The notes under the pieces: model-generated | What the model was told of the DNA's origin: nothing | The model's input: only the letters and a program-made list of their open reading frames with translations | Databases searched by the model: none | Assembly: GCA_017428485.1 (NCBI GenBank) | Contig: JAFRQT010000048.1 | Span: 37,115 to 101,114 of the forward strand | Direction: 5' to 3' | Origin: Bacilli bacterium | GTDB taxonomy: Bacteria; Bacillota_I; Bacilli_A; RF39; UBA660 | Length of the DNA: 64,000 nt | Shown here: in pieces, positions 1 through 8,196 of the stretch | How positions within the stretch are numbered: position 1 is the first letter of the stretch | Layout: each line of letters opens with the position of its first letter | Translations under genes and position numbers: made by a program

Positions 1-592
1 TATCATTAGCTTTTTGATAAAGTGTTTCTCTATCTGTTTTAAGACCAATTAAAGTAAAATCATATATTCTCTTATTTATATTATCTGTTTTAGAATTTAC
101 CTTTCCTGTCTCATAAAATCTTCTTATAAATCTTTCTAACCTTTGTCTATTATTAATATGAATATCATTATTACTATCAATTCTATCTGCGATAGATTTC
201 AATTCTTTATTATTGTAAATACTAAAATCCATATCCACTTTATTACTTTCATCAAGATTATAGTCATATAGCAATGCTTTAATATATAATCCAGAGCCAC
301 CAACTATAACAATATTTTTATCTTCTTTAATAAATTTATCTAATAGTTTTCTGCCTTCTTTTTGGTAATCAAATAAGGTATAATCAGCATTTAAAGAAAC
401 TAAATCTAACATATAATGAGAAACATTTTCTTTTTCATCTTCAGTTATTTTTGCTGTAGCAATTATAGGCTCTTTGTATATTTGAGTAGAATCTGCATTA
501 ATTATAATAGCATTATACTTATGAGCAAGTTCAATTGATAACTTAGTCTTACCAGTTGCAGTAGGACCAACTAAACATATAATTTTACTCAT
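1..592 (-). CDS. miaA: tRNA dimethylallyltransferase, C-terminus outside window (partial)
   Basis: This enzyme transfers a dimethylallyl group to N6 of A37 in tRNAs reading UNN codons. The N-terminus begins MSKIICLVGPTATGKTKLS, the P-loop typical of MiaA, followed by NADSTQIY (family form DSxQxY) and a segment IVGGSGLYIKALL, which matches the family's conserved GGTGLY region. About 197 codons are visible; the family is usually near 300 residues, so roughly the last third lies beyond position 1. It is the last visible gene of the yqeG-yqeH-mutL run and its start overlaps the end of the small ORF at 585-743 by 8 bases, which suggests translational coupling. The mutL-miaA neighbourhood is common in Firmicutes. 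Confidence 0.93.
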   Translation of the reverse strand, partial: MSKIICLVGPTATGKTKLSIELAHKYNAIIINADSTQIYKEPIIATAKITEDEKENVSHYMLDLVSLNADYTLFDYQKEGRKLLDKFIKEDKNIVIVGGSGLYIKALLYDYNLDESNKVDMDFSIYNNKELKSIADRIDSNNDIHINNRQRLERFIRRFYETGKVNSKTDNINKRIYDFTLIGLKTDRETLYQKAND

Positions 593-743
593 TTTTATCA
601 CTTGTATTTTTATTAGTTAAAATTAATTTTTGCTCATCATCATCATCTGCCCTTAAATCTAATTGACCAGTTACAAACAAATATTCTAAATATTCTTCAA
701 ATAGATCTTCTTGACTTTTATAATCTTCTAATATATTATTCAT
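585..743 (-). CDS. small acidic protein between mutL and miaA (52 aa)
   Basis: Not recognised. An uninterrupted 52-codon frame fills the gap between mutL and miaA. It starts with MNNILEDYKSQEDLFEEYLE and is strongly acidic, with a run of four Asp near residue 33. The ATG overlaps the last codons of mutL, an AAAGGA stretch lies about ten bases upstream, and the stop overlaps the miaA start codon region. These overlaps on both sides, together with the absence of any spare intergenic DNA, argue that it is a real gene translated by coupling. No domain, signal peptide or membrane segment is visible. It could alternatively be a spacer that happens to be open, but the tight packing makes that less likely. 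Confidence 0.55.
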   Translation of the reverse strand: MNNILEDYKSQEDLFEEYLEYLFVTGQLDLRADDDDEQKLILTNKNTSDKNE

Positions 744-2532
744 TACCATTCATTCCTTTCGCAAAATTAACTCTTTTAAATAATTTTTCTAATTCATAAA
801 TAGGATATTTAATTATAGTTGGTCTTCCATGAGGACATGTATATGGAAATTTACATTTAAATAAATTATTTATTAATGCTTCCTGTTCTTCATACGTAAT
901 AGCAGTATTACCTTTAACACTTGATTTGCATGCTAAAGTTGCAGCAACCCTATCATTGAATTTTGTTTTATCAAATTTATCTTTAAATTCACCAACTAGT
1001 TCAAATATTTTTCTAATACTTTCATCTTCAGTTCCTTCTCTTATCCATGTTGGATGAGCTGTAACTCTAAAAGTATTTTTTCCAAATTCTTCAACTTCAA
1101 TTCCAATATTTTTTATTTCCTCAATATTATTTTTTATGTTCATAAATTCATTATGAGAAAATTCTAACTGTAATGGAAATAACATACTAGTTGTGTATAC
1201 TTTCTTGTTATCCATTTCTTTTAATATTCTTTCATAATTTGTTCTTTCAGCAGCAGCATGTATATCAATCATATACATTGTATCTTCATCATGAGCAATT
1301 AAATATGTTCCAAGAGCAAGTCCAACAGGTTTAATCAATAAATTTTCTTTCTTAATTGATTCTTCATCATATTTAACATCTTCATTTGAACTTAAATCTA
1401 ATCTTACTTCTTCTATTTCTCTTTTCTCAGGTGTTTCATTTTGCTCTATATCATCATTATTAAAAAGATTTTCATTAATACTATATTCATTGTAATCGTA
1501 GTTATTATAATTATTATTTGATGTCTCGATATATGGTTTAAATAAATTATCTGAACTAGTTATAGCAGTTTTGATTATATTAAATAATAAGTCATTTAAA
1601 CTTTCTAATTTAGAAAACTTAATATCTTGTTTAGTTGGATGGATATTAACATCTATTATAGTTGGATCTGTTTCTATATTAATTACAACTATAGGAAATT
1701 TATTTTCAGCAAGTACAGTATGATATGCTTCTTTAATAGTTCTATTTACAGATTGATTAGTAACAACTCTTCCATTAACAAAAGTAATCATATTATTTCT
1801 ATTTGATTTTGAAATATTTAAATTACTAATATATCCATTAATAGTATAATCATAATTTTCTCCACTTATTTTAATCATATTTTTAGATGTATTATATCCA
1901 AATATTTCATGTATTACTTTAAATAAATCATTGCTACCTGATGTTTTTAAAATTACTTTATCATCATTTATTAAAGTAAAAGATATGCTAGGATGAGAAA
2001 GAGCTAGTTTTTCAATAAAGCCTGTTGTATAAGCAAGTTCAGTATATAAACTTTTCATAAATTTTAAACGGGCTGGAGTATTATAAAATAGATCTTTTAC
2101 TTCAATAATAGTTCCTTTTCTCATACTTCCTATTGCTTCTTCTTTAATAACACCAGCATCTAACCTTAATAATGTTGCTTCTTTTCCGTCATTTGTATCA
2201 AGAACAACATTACTTACAGCAGATATAGCAGCAAGTGCTTCACCTCTAAACCCAAGAGTTCCAATAAAGAATAAGTCATTTTCATTCTTAATCTTACTTG
2301 TTGCATGTCTAAAAAAGCAAAGTTTAGCATCCTCTTTTGACATACCACATCCATCATCAACAATTTTAATACTTTTAGTACCTGATTCAATTAATTCAAT
2401 TTTAATATTTTTACTACCAGCATCAATACTATTTTCAACTAATTCTTTTACAACATTAGCAATTCTTTCTACAACTTCTCCTGCTGCGATCTTATTTGCT
2501 AATTCTTCACTCATTATATTAATCTTTGTCAT
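736..2532 (-). CDS. mutL: DNA mismatch repair protein MutL
   Basis: MutL couples mismatch recognition by MutS to strand nicking and repair. The GHKL ATPase domain is at the N-terminus: IAAGEVVERIANVVKELVEN (residues about 15-34) is the classical MutL motif, followed by DDGCGM and GFRGEALAAI. The C-terminal third carries the dimerisation/endonuclease domain: DIHAAAERTNYE corresponds to the usual DQHAxxERxxYE metal motif (Gln replaced by Ile), ACKSSVKGN and CPHGRP near the end are the other metal-site motifs. At 598 residues it is of normal length. The middle is an Asn/Asp-rich linker (about residues 340-385). It lies two bases downstream of yqeH and is followed by the small ORF and miaA. No mutS is in the window. 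Confidence 0.96.
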   Translation of the reverse strand: MTKINIMSEELANKIAAGEVVERIANVVKELVENSIDAGSKNIKIELIESGTKSIKIVDDGCGMSKEDAKLCFFRHATSKIKNENDLFFIGTLGFRGEALAAISAVSNVVLDTNDGKEATLLRLDAGVIKEEAIGSMRKGTIIEVKDLFYNTPARLKFMKSLYTELAYTTGFIEKLALSHPSISFTLINDDKVILKTSGSNDLFKVIHEIFGYNTSKNMIKISGENYDYTINGYISNLNISKSNRNNMITFVNGRVVTNQSVNRTIKEAYHTVLAENKFPIVVINIETDPTIIDVNIHPTKQDIKFSKLESLNDLLFNIIKTAITSSDNLFKPYIETSNNNYNNYDYNEYSINENLFNNDDIEQNETPEKREIEEVRLDLSSNEDVKYDEESIKKENLLIKPVGLALGTYLIAHDEDTMYMIDIHAAAERTNYERILKEMDNKKVYTTSMLFPLQLEFSHNEFMNIKNNIEEIKNIGIEVEEFGKNTFRVTAHPTWIREGTEDESIRKIFELVGEFKDKFDKTKFNDRVAATLACKSSVKGNTAITYEEQEALINNLFKCKFPYTCPHGRPTIIKYPIYELEKLFKRVNFAKGMNGNE

Positions 2533-2533
2533 A

Positions 2534-3535
2534 CTATATCATACTCTTTCTTTTACTAATCATCTTGTTATCAAGTGAAAATACTCTTATCATTCCAACT
2601 TTAGTTATTCTTACAAATCCTAAACCATTTATTAAAATATCAGTTGGTTCATTTATTTCATACTCCATATTTGGAAGTATTCTTAATTTATCATTTTTAG
2701 ATTTAATTTTTTCATATCTTAATTTATCATTCATGTAAAAACTAAAACTATTTGATTTTAAAGATGTATTTTCAATTCTCAAAATATCGTTTACAATTAT
2801 AGAATATCCACTTTTTACCTGGAAAGTTTTTACTTTTAATTCTTTTTTAGGATATAGTTTTACTACTTTTCCATAATCAACAAAATTATATATTGCATCA
2901 TTGTCTATAAATCCAGGGGTATCAACAATAGTTAATTTATTATTTAATTTAATTGCTATATAAGATGCAGTTGTATTAGGAATGGCACTAGTAGTAATGG
3001 TTGGTGATTTACTTAAACTAGTTAGTATATGATTAATGAAAGTAGATTTCCCACAATTAGTAAATCCCACTATATATAAACGTCTTACATTATCTTTATT
3101 TAACTTTTCTAAAAATTTATCAATGTTATAATTTTTGAATGAACTAACACACATTATATTTTCTGTATCAAGTAAATTTTCTTTAATATAACTAATTACT
3201 TTCTTTTCTTTTAAACTTTTAGGTAATACATCTTTTTTAGTAATAAGAATATATTTATTATTTCTAAATTTATTTATATATTTTTTAATATTTTCATTAA
3301 TATTTAACGCATCAATTAAAAATGCAACAGATGCTATTTTATCACTATTAATATTTCTAATGATACCGTCTGTATCTATTTTTTTATCAAGCACACTATA
3401 TTCTCCATAATGCATTATTTTAAAGCATCTTTCACAGTAATCTGATTTATCATAAACACTTAATTTAACAAATCCTTCTTTATTTACTGAATCGCTTTGT
3501 AAAACACTACCACAACCTAAACACTTCTTATTCAA
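2534..3535 (-). CDS. yqeH: ribosome assembly GTPase YqeH (circularly permuted)
   Basis: YqeH assists maturation of the 30S subunit. The GTPase motifs occur in permuted order, which is diagnostic: TKKD (G4) near residue 100 precedes GFTNCGKSTF (G1) near 160 and DTPGF (G3) near 205. The N-terminus has a zinc-binding treble-clef signature, CLGCG then CERC. The 333-residue length is slightly short for the family (about 365). The start codon is TTG, supported by a GGGGGA ribosome site seven bases upstream; it overlaps the end of yqeG by eight bases. The yqeG-yqeH order is the one found in Bacillus, where the block continues aroE, yhbY and nadD; here it runs directly into mutL. Confidence 0.93.
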   Translation of the reverse strand: MNKKCLGCGSVLQSDSVNKEGFVKLSVYDKSDYCERCFKIMHYGEYSVLDKKIDTDGIIRNINSDKIASVAFLIDALNINENIKKYINKFRNNKYILITKKDVLPKSLKEKKVISYIKENLLDTENIMCVSSFKNYNIDKFLEKLNKDNVRRLYIVGFTNCGKSTFINHILTSLSKSPTITTSAIPNTTASYIAIKLNNKLTIVDTPGFIDNDAIYNFVDYGKVVKLYPKKELKVKTFQVKSGYSIIVNDILRIENTSLKSNSFSFYMNDKLRYEKIKSKNDKLRILPNMEYEINEPTDILINGLGFVRITKVGMIRVFSLDNKMISKRKSMI

Positions 3536-4052
3536 AATATTTCCCCCTTATAAAAACGTCTTTTTTAGCTAAATGATTAAATATATATTTTTCTAGTAAT
3601 CTGTTTAACAAAGTAACACTATGATCATGCTCTGATAAAGGATTTACTAAAACACTTGTTATATCAAGTTTATTGGCACCATAAATATCTGTAATAAGTT
3701 GATCTCCTATTGCAGCTACTTCGGTATGTTTACATTTTAATTTTTCCATTATTCTTATATATTTATCTTTTTTTGGTTTTAATGAGAAAGCACATGCATC
3801 AACCATTAAATAATTTTTAAAAGCCTCAATTCTATGCTTTGGTGAATTAGAAAAAATAATAATTTTAAATCCTTTATCTTTTAACTCATCAAATAGCTTT
3901 TTTAGTCTCTTGGTTGGTTTATTAACATGTGGAGGTGTAATTGTATTATCCATATCAAAAAGAAGTACTCTTATACCTTTTTTATATAATTTATCATAAT
4001 TAATATAATAAATACTCTTTTGATAAACATCTGGCATAAATTTTTCAACCAT
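3528..4052 (-). CDS. yqeG: YqeG family HAD-type phosphatase
   Basis: A 174-residue HAD-superfamily protein of the YqeG (IIIA) group. Motif I is DMDNTIT near residue 32, motif II is IIFSNSP near 65, and the C-terminal motif IAAIGDQLITDIYGANKL-like stretch contains GDQ..TD, which matches motif IV of this family. The substrate is not established; eukaryotic and some bacterial relatives act on phosphatidylglycerophosphate, which is only a possibility here. Translation begins at an ATG preceded by AGAGGTG. It is the first gene of the yqeG-yqeH-mutL-miaA run and overlaps yqeH by eight bases. Confidence 0.9.
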   Translation of the reverse strand: MVEKFMPDVYQKSIYYINYDKLYKKGIRVLLFDMDNTITPPHVNKPTKRLKKLFDELKDKGFKIIIFSNSPKHRIEAFKNYLMVDACAFSLKPKKDKYIRIMEKLKCKHTEVAAIGDQLITDIYGANKLDITSVLVNPLSEHDHSVTLLNRLLEKYIFNHLAKKDVFIRGKYFE

Positions 4053-4070
4053 AATAACACCTCTTTGTTA

Positions 4071-4079
4071 ATTATATCA
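4071..4079 (-). promoter_or_regulatory. extended -10 promoter for the yqeG-yqeH-mutL-miaA run
   Basis: On the minus strand the sequence reads TGATATAAT, an extended -10 element, 19 bases upstream of the yqeG start codon. No good -35 box is present at 17 bases, as is usual for extended -10 promoters. The same TGATATAAT or TGTTATAAT form recurs before obgE, rnc, ruvA and others in this window. Confidence 0.5.
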
Positions 4080-4108
4080 TTTTTTATAAATATTTTACAT
4101 ATTTATAA

Positions 4109-5134
4109 TTACCATTTAATATTTTTAGATTCTTTTCCTAAAATATCTTTTATTTGCTCTAAATAATTCATTTTTTCATTTTCATCATGCATTAAATAAT
4201 ATTGATAGTTGGTATAGCATGGATATGGATTTACCTCTATAATCTCAGGACCATTTTTAGTAATGGCAACATCAAATCCTATAAATCTAATATTAGGTAC
4301 TAATAAAGCAGCTTTTTTGCACATATTTATGGTTTCTTTCATGAAAGGTATCTTTATACCTTTAAACACATAATTAGTGACAGGATGCTTTAAAAATATA
4401 TTTAAATCATCATCAACCATATTTGATATTAAATTACCATCTTCATCTAATCTTCCTTGAATATCATGAGAACTTATTGTATCAGTTTTACCATCATTTA
4501 TTCTAAGTATTCTTTCTAATATATGAACATTATTATCTTTTAAAATAGTTACTATTCTAATATTATTTACTGCATATTTATTTATTTTATTTAATTCTTC
4601 ATGTTGAATTATTTCTTCTTCAATTAAATATTGTCTATTTTTAATAAGCTGTTTACATAGTTTATTTATATCATTTATTTCAGATACTTTAATTCTTTTA
4701 ACTCCTTGTCCGCCGAATCCATCTACTAGTTTTGCAAATACATATTTTTTGTTATCTAAAAATTTTTCAAAATCGGATATATTTGTTACTCTTAAATCAA
4801 TATATTTTCTATTAATAAAATCTCTGAATATTCTATTACAAATTATCTTGTCATCCATCACTATTCTATATTCAATTGGATTTAAATAAGCAAGCAATTT
4901 TCTATAGTTTTCTCCAGTTAACATTTTATCTCTATCTTCAGAATTAAGGTTGGCATAGTTGCCTTTCATATAATCTACATAACCAAGTTTAGAATCAAAT
5001 ACTCTTTTAGCGTAATCTAATTTAATTTTTAGCTTACTTCGATTGTTTAACTTTGCTTCTCTATTTAAAACCTCATTCATTCTTTTAAATTGAATATTTT
5101 TAATTCTATTGATAAAGTATTTTAGTTTTGACAT
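4109..5134 (-). CDS. ATP-grasp protein of the sugar-transfer-associated type
   Basis: This 341-residue protein looks like an ATP-grasp enzyme of the family often found beside sugar or teichoic acid polymer genes. Visible elements are FAKLVDGFGGQGVKRIKV (the flexible glycine-rich ATP loop near residue 135), YLIEEEIIQHEELNKI, the NNIRIVTIL segment and the C-terminal FIGFDVAITKNGPEIIEVNP, which carries the acidic/Asn metal-binding residues. The first 50 residues are basic and helical. The start was set at the ATG five bases after a GGTGA site rather than four codons earlier. Its exact ligase reaction and substrate cannot be deduced. It stands alone between yqeG and obgE and lacks sugar-transfer neighbours here. 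Confidence 0.7.
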   Translation of the reverse strand: MSKLKYFINRIKNIQFKRMNEVLNREAKLNNRSKLKIKLDYAKRVFDSKLGYVDYMKGNYANLNSEDRDKMLTGENYRKLLAYLNPIEYRIVMDDKIICNRIFRDFINRKYIDLRVTNISDFEKFLDNKKYVFAKLVDGFGGQGVKRIKVSEINDINKLCKQLIKNRQYLIEEEIIQHEELNKINKYAVNNIRIVTILKDNNVHILERILRINDGKTDTISSHDIQGRLDEDGNLISNMVDDDLNIFLKHPVTNYVFKGIKIPFMKETINMCKKAALLVPNIRFIGFDVAITKNGPEIIEVNPYPCYTNYQYYLMHDENEKMNYLEQIKDILGKESKNIKW

Positions 5135-5177
5135 TGTAATCACCATAAATATTTTATCATAATTTATTTCATAAAAA

Positions 5178-5199
5178 AAAGATTATTAATATAATCTTT
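5178..5199 (-). terminator. terminator containing the obgE stop codon
   Basis: A perfect nine-base inverted repeat (AAAGATTAT / ATAATCTTT) with a four-base loop is followed on the minus strand by a run of Ts. The obgE stop codon lies inside the hairpin. Confidence 0.8.
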
Positions 5200-6466
5200 C
5201 TTCATATTCAAATTCTTTATCTAAGATTACTACTATATCACCGGTTTTAGCGCCAAGTGATTTTAATTCATCATCTACTCCAAGATTTTTAAGTTTTGAT
5301 GCAAACCTTAAAGCAGATTCATCTGAATTAAATCTAGTCATTTTTAGAAGTTTTTCTAGTTTTTCTCCTGTAACTATCCATTTATTGCCATTTCGTTTAA
5401 TTTGATATGGTTTTTCGTGCTTAAATTCATATAATACATAATCTTCAAATTCACTTTGTTCAAATGGATCTTCATCAGGAATACTTAATAGTAATTCTTT
5501 TAATTTATATATCAGTTCATGAATTCCTAATTTAGTTGCAGCACTAATTTCAACTACTTCTAAGCTTGGATATTCTTTTTTGAATCTTTCTAAATTATCT
5601 TTTGAACCATCTAAATCCATTTTATTAGCCACTATTAATTCTTTTTTATTATATAAGTGTTCATCATATTTTTTAAGTTCATTTCTAATAATTTTGTAGT
5701 CTTCAATAACATCTCTACCATCAACCTGTGCCATATCAAGTACATGACATATAACTTTACAACGACTTACATGTTTTAAGAATTTATCTCCTAGTCCCAC
5801 TCCTTCACTAGCGCCCTCAATAAGACCAGGAAGATCTGCTACAACATAACTGTAATCATCAGCTTTAACCACACCTAAGTTTGGAGTTAATGTAGTAAAA
5901 TGATAATCAGCTATTTTAGGTTTAGCAGCACTAATTACACTAATTAATGAACTTTTACCAACAGATGGAAAGCCTACAAGTCCAACATCTGCCAAAAGAT
6001 GAAGTTCAACAAGAATGTTTCTTTCCTCCCCAGGTTCTCCAAGTTCACTAGTATATGGTGCTTTATTTTTATTTGTCATAAAAGCAGCATTGCCCTTACC
6101 TCCACGACCACCTTTAGCAACAATACATTCTTGTCCATCCTTAGTAAGGTCACAAATAATTAAGTTAGTATCAGTATCTTTAACTGTTGTTCCAATTGGA
6201 ACCATAACTATTTTATCACTAGCAGATTCTCCTGTTTGATTTCTTCCTCTACCCATTTGACCACTATCTGCTTTTAATATTTTATTATATCTTAAATCAA
6301 TTAGTGTTCTAAGGCCTTTATCTGCTTTAAAAATAATACTGCCACCTCTACCGCCATTACCGCCATCAGGTCCACCTAAAGGAACATATTTTTCACGCAA
6401 AAAAGAAGTACAACCATCTCCACCTTTACCAGCAATTAATTTTAATTTTACTTCATCGATAAACAT
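5186..6466 (-). CDS. obgE: GTPase ObgE/CgtA
   Basis: Obg is an essential GTPase acting in 50S ribosome assembly and stress signalling. The three-domain layout is clear in 426 residues: glycine-rich Obg fold (GGDGCTSFLREKYVPLGGPD and several GRGG stretches, residues 15-155), G domain (GFPSVGKSSLI, then DLPGLIEGA, then ANKMDL, then EISAAT) and the C-terminal OCT domain ending in EYEERLY. The start was chosen at the ATG six bases after AGAGGTG; a GTG three codons upstream overlaps that site and is less likely. It is followed by a strong terminator and has its own extended -10 promoter, so it appears monocistronic. Confidence 0.96.
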   Translation of the reverse strand: MFIDEVKLKLIAGKGGDGCTSFLREKYVPLGGPDGGNGGRGGSIIFKADKGLRTLIDLRYNKILKADSGQMGRGRNQTGESASDKIVMVPIGTTVKDTDTNLIICDLTKDGQECIVAKGGRGGKGNAAFMTNKNKAPYTSELGEPGEERNILVELHLLADVGLVGFPSVGKSSLISVISAAKPKIADYHFTTLTPNLGVVKADDYSYVVADLPGLIEGASEGVGLGDKFLKHVSRCKVICHVLDMAQVDGRDVIEDYKIIRNELKKYDEHLYNKKELIVANKMDLDGSKDNLERFKKEYPSLEVVEISAATKLGIHELIYKLKELLLSIPDEDPFEQSEFEDYVLYEFKHEKPYQIKRNGNKWIVTGEKLEKLLKMTRFNSDESALRFASKLKNLGVDDELKSLGAKTGDIVVILDKEFEYEERLY

Positions 6467-6489
6467 ATTATGCACCTCTTTTCAAAAAC

Positions 6490-6498
6490 ATTATATCA
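6490..6498 (-). promoter_or_regulatory. obgE: extended -10 promoter of obgE
   Basis: TGATATAAT on the minus strand, 23 bases upstream of the obgE ATG and directly after the terminator of the preceding operon. No clear -35 box. Confidence 0.5.
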
Positions 6499-6504
6499 AA
6501 ACAA

Positions 6505-6524
6505 AAGATGTATTTCTACACCTT
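6505..6524 (-). terminator. terminator after the 6528-7474 operon
   Basis: On the minus strand an eight-base stem (AAGGTGTA / TACATCTT, one G-U pair) closed by a GAAA tetraloop is followed by TTGTTTT. It lies just after the stop of the 138-residue gene. Confidence 0.7.
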
Positions 6525-6527
6525 ATA

Positions 6528-6944
6528 TTAAATGTGTCTTTTTAATTGATATTCTTGTTGTAAAGTTGTAACAGAATCACATATAGACATTTGTTGTATT
6601 AACTCTAGATATGCATTTCTTACTAGATTCATACTATGATTAGTTTCATATATTATTCCAATATCTTTTCTATCCAAATATTCACCGCAATCTAAGCATA
6701 CACAATCCTTATCCATAAATTTATCACTTGAATTATGAAGACCATATTCATGTTTGCAATTATAATTATCTGATATTATTGTATCTAACATACTAACTTT
6801 ATCCTTTGGATTGTTTGTTTTAGAAGCAGCTTGTCTAAATATTTCTTTTGTTTCTGGATCTTGAATAGATTCTGTTATTTTTTCTGCTTCTTCTCTTTCT
6901 TTTCTAAGTATTCTAAGTAATACTAATTTTTCCATTTCTTTCAT
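6528..6944 (-). CDS. hypothetical protein with zinc-ribbon-like cysteines
   Basis: Not recognised. The 138-residue product is charged and largely helical (MEKLVLLRILRKEREEAEKI at the start). In its middle it has C-KHEYGLH, then DCVCLDCGEYLDRKD; the Cys/His spacing resembles a zinc ribbon or knuckle, so metal binding is plausible but inferred. There is no signal peptide or membrane segment. A good GAGGAA ribosome site precedes the ATG. It is the last gene of a compact three-gene operon (7277-7474, 6947-7264, 6528-6944) that has its own promoter and terminator, so its function is probably linked to the adjacent membrane protein. Confidence 0.75.
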   Translation of the reverse strand: MKEMEKLVLLRILRKEREEAEKITESIQDPETKEIFRQAASKTNNPKDKVSMLDTIISDNYNCKHEYGLHNSSDKFMDKDCVCLDCGEYLDRKDIGIIYETNHSMNLVRNAYLELIQQMSICDSVTTLQQEYQLKRHI

Positions 6945-6946
6945 AA

Positions 6947-7264
6947 TTAATTCCTCTTTTTTAATTCTCTTTTTAATTCTTTGTTCTTTTTAAAACTTTC
7001 TTTCATTTTAGGAATATTTTCAGACATTATAACACCACCACCAGTTGAAACTAATAGAGATGCTGCGGTTAATGATCCATATCCAGCAAATGCAACTAAT
7101 GAACTAAATGGTTCATCACTATGTAATTTATTTACAAAAGCTTCACCAAAATATCTCATTCCAACTACTCCCAAGCCTAATGCTACTAATCCAATTGCAA
7201 CTTTAGCAATGTTTTTGCGAATTTCTTTTTTATTTTTATTTATATCTAAAACTTCAAACTCCAT
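6947..7264 (-). CDS. small membrane protein, two predicted helices
   Basis: Not recognised. The 105-residue protein starts with a charged segment (DINKNKKEIRKN), then has a glycine-rich hydrophobic stretch at about residues 20-40 (VAIGLVALGLGVVGMRYFG) and a second at about 58-82 (SSLVAFAGYGSLTAASLLVS), ending in a strongly basic tail (SFKKNKELKRELKKRN). This suggests a two-pass membrane protein with both termini in the cytoplasm. It has a strong AGGAGG site. It is sandwiched between two other unknown genes in the same operon with gaps of 2 and 12 bases. Confidence 0.75.
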   Translation of the reverse strand: MEFEVLDINKNKKEIRKNIAKVAIGLVALGLGVVGMRYFGEAFVNKLHSDEPFSSLVAFAGYGSLTAASLLVSTGGGVIMSENIPKMKESFKKNKELKRELKKRN

Positions 7265-7276
7265 AAAACCTCCTAG

Positions 7277-7474
7277 TTACTTTTGATTTAATATTAAATG
7301 CATAGTATCTAATTCATTATTAAATACATCTCTCATTTGTTTTAATAATAATTTAGTTAAATGTCTTTTCTGTCTATTAATAATTACATTGAATTTTTTA
7401 ATTTTAATGATATCAAATTCTTCATCATTCTTTCTATAATGAAGTTCATTGCTTTTAATAGATTTATTTATCAT
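7277..7474 (-). CDS. small basic hypothetical protein (65 aa)
   Basis: Not recognised. The reading frame is open for nine codons further upstream, but the ATG at 7474 follows AAGGAGA at a suitable distance and is taken as the start, giving MINKSIKSNELHYRKNDEEF. The product is soluble, basic and probably helical in its second half (KRHLTKLLLKQMRDVFNNEL). It is the first gene of the three-gene operon that continues to 6528, about 27 bases downstream of a good promoter. Confidence 0.65.
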   Translation of the reverse strand: MINKSIKSNELHYRKNDEEFDIIKIKKFNVIINRQKRHLTKLLLKQMRDVFNNELDTMHLILNQK

Positions 7475-7501
7475 AAAAAAAATCTCCTTTTTGCGATGCA
7501 T

Positions 7502-7530
7502 ATAATATCATAATTGATACTTTAAGTCAA
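7502..7530 (-). promoter_or_regulatory. sigma-A promoter of the 7474-6528 operon
   Basis: Minus strand TTGACT, 17 bases, TATTAT. It sits between the terminator of the upstream gene and the first gene of the small operon. Confidence 0.7.
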
Positions 7531-7533
7531 ACT

Positions 7534-7558
7534 AAAACTAATGATATACATTAGTTTT
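7534..7558 (-). terminator. terminator after the 7563 gene
   Basis: Perfect ten-base inverted repeat (AAAACTAATG / CATTAGTTTT) with a five-base loop, followed on the minus strand by a T-rich stretch. Confidence 0.7.
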
Positions 7559-7562
7559 CATA

Positions 7563-7898
7563 TTATCTTAATAAACTTTCTAGTTGCTCTCTTACTTCAG
7601 GATTTAATTTCTGTTCATCATTGCTAAATCGATATACTGCAGCATCTAAACTTTCAAGTTCATTTCTCTTTAAATTTTCTAATCTTTCAGGATCCATTTT
7701 CATTTGAGAACATAATTCAATTCTCTGATTAAATGAATTGACAATTTGTTCTCTAACATCACTTAATAATTCAAATGCTAAGTCCTTTTTTATTTCTCCT
7801 TTAGATAATGCCTCTATTATCTTTTGTCCCATGTTTCTAGAAGTTTTTAATCCATCTATTGCAAGATTTTCTACAAAATCAAAATGATTGTTTTGCAT
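7563..7898 (-). CDS. hypothetical helical protein (111 aa)
   Basis: Not recognised. The product is soluble and almost entirely helical, with several charged heptad-like stretches (EALSKGEIKKDLAFELLSD; MDPERLENLKRNELESLDAA). There is no signal peptide, membrane helix or known motif. Translation starts at an ATG after a strong GGGAGGT site. It is flanked by its own promoter (7927-7956) and a clear terminator (7534-7558), so it is a single-gene unit. Confidence 0.75.
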   Translation of the reverse strand: MQNNHFDFVENLAIDGLKTSRNMGQKIIEALSKGEIKKDLAFELLSDVREQIVNSFNQRIELCSQMKMDPERLENLKRNELESLDAAVYRFSNDEQKLNPEVREQLESLLR

Positions 7899-7926
7899 TG
7901 TTAGTACCTCCCTACTTTCAGTAATT

Positions 7927-7956
7927 ATTTTATCATAATATAAGTAATTTTGTAAA
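7927..7956 (-). promoter_or_regulatory. promoter of the 7563 gene
   Basis: Minus strand TTTACA, 18 bases, TAAAAT, about 30 bases upstream of the ATG. Confidence 0.5.
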
Positions 7957-7961
7957 TAAAA

Positions 7962-7980
7962 AAGAACTTATTCAGTTCTT
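7962..7980 (-). terminator. terminator-like hairpin downstream of prepilin gene
   Basis: Seven-base stem AAGAACT / AGTTCTT with a five-base loop, followed on the minus strand by TTTTTTATTT. Confidence 0.55.
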
Positions 7981-8196
7981 ATATCCCTTAATTTTAAAAA
8001 AATTGTTAAAGTTTAAAAGTAAAAATAATTATAATCAAATAAAATCCGTATTTAGTTCTAATCAATAGACAAAAACAAATCCTTTAGATAAGGGTTAAAA
8101 TCCAAAAAATTTAATTTTCTAGCATACTAATATTATATTACATATTATATTCAAAAATTTGTTCAACTTGCTTTTCGGGCAAGATTTATCTTGTGA

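Larger units (their letters stand above)
7899..8196. other. 298-base intergenic region
   Basis: No gene was seen. It holds the promoter of the 7563 gene, a terminator at 7962-7980, and near 8167-8183 a weaker hairpin (CTTGC / GCAAG) just after the prepilin stop codon; the rest is featureless AT-rich sequence. Confidence 0.6.
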
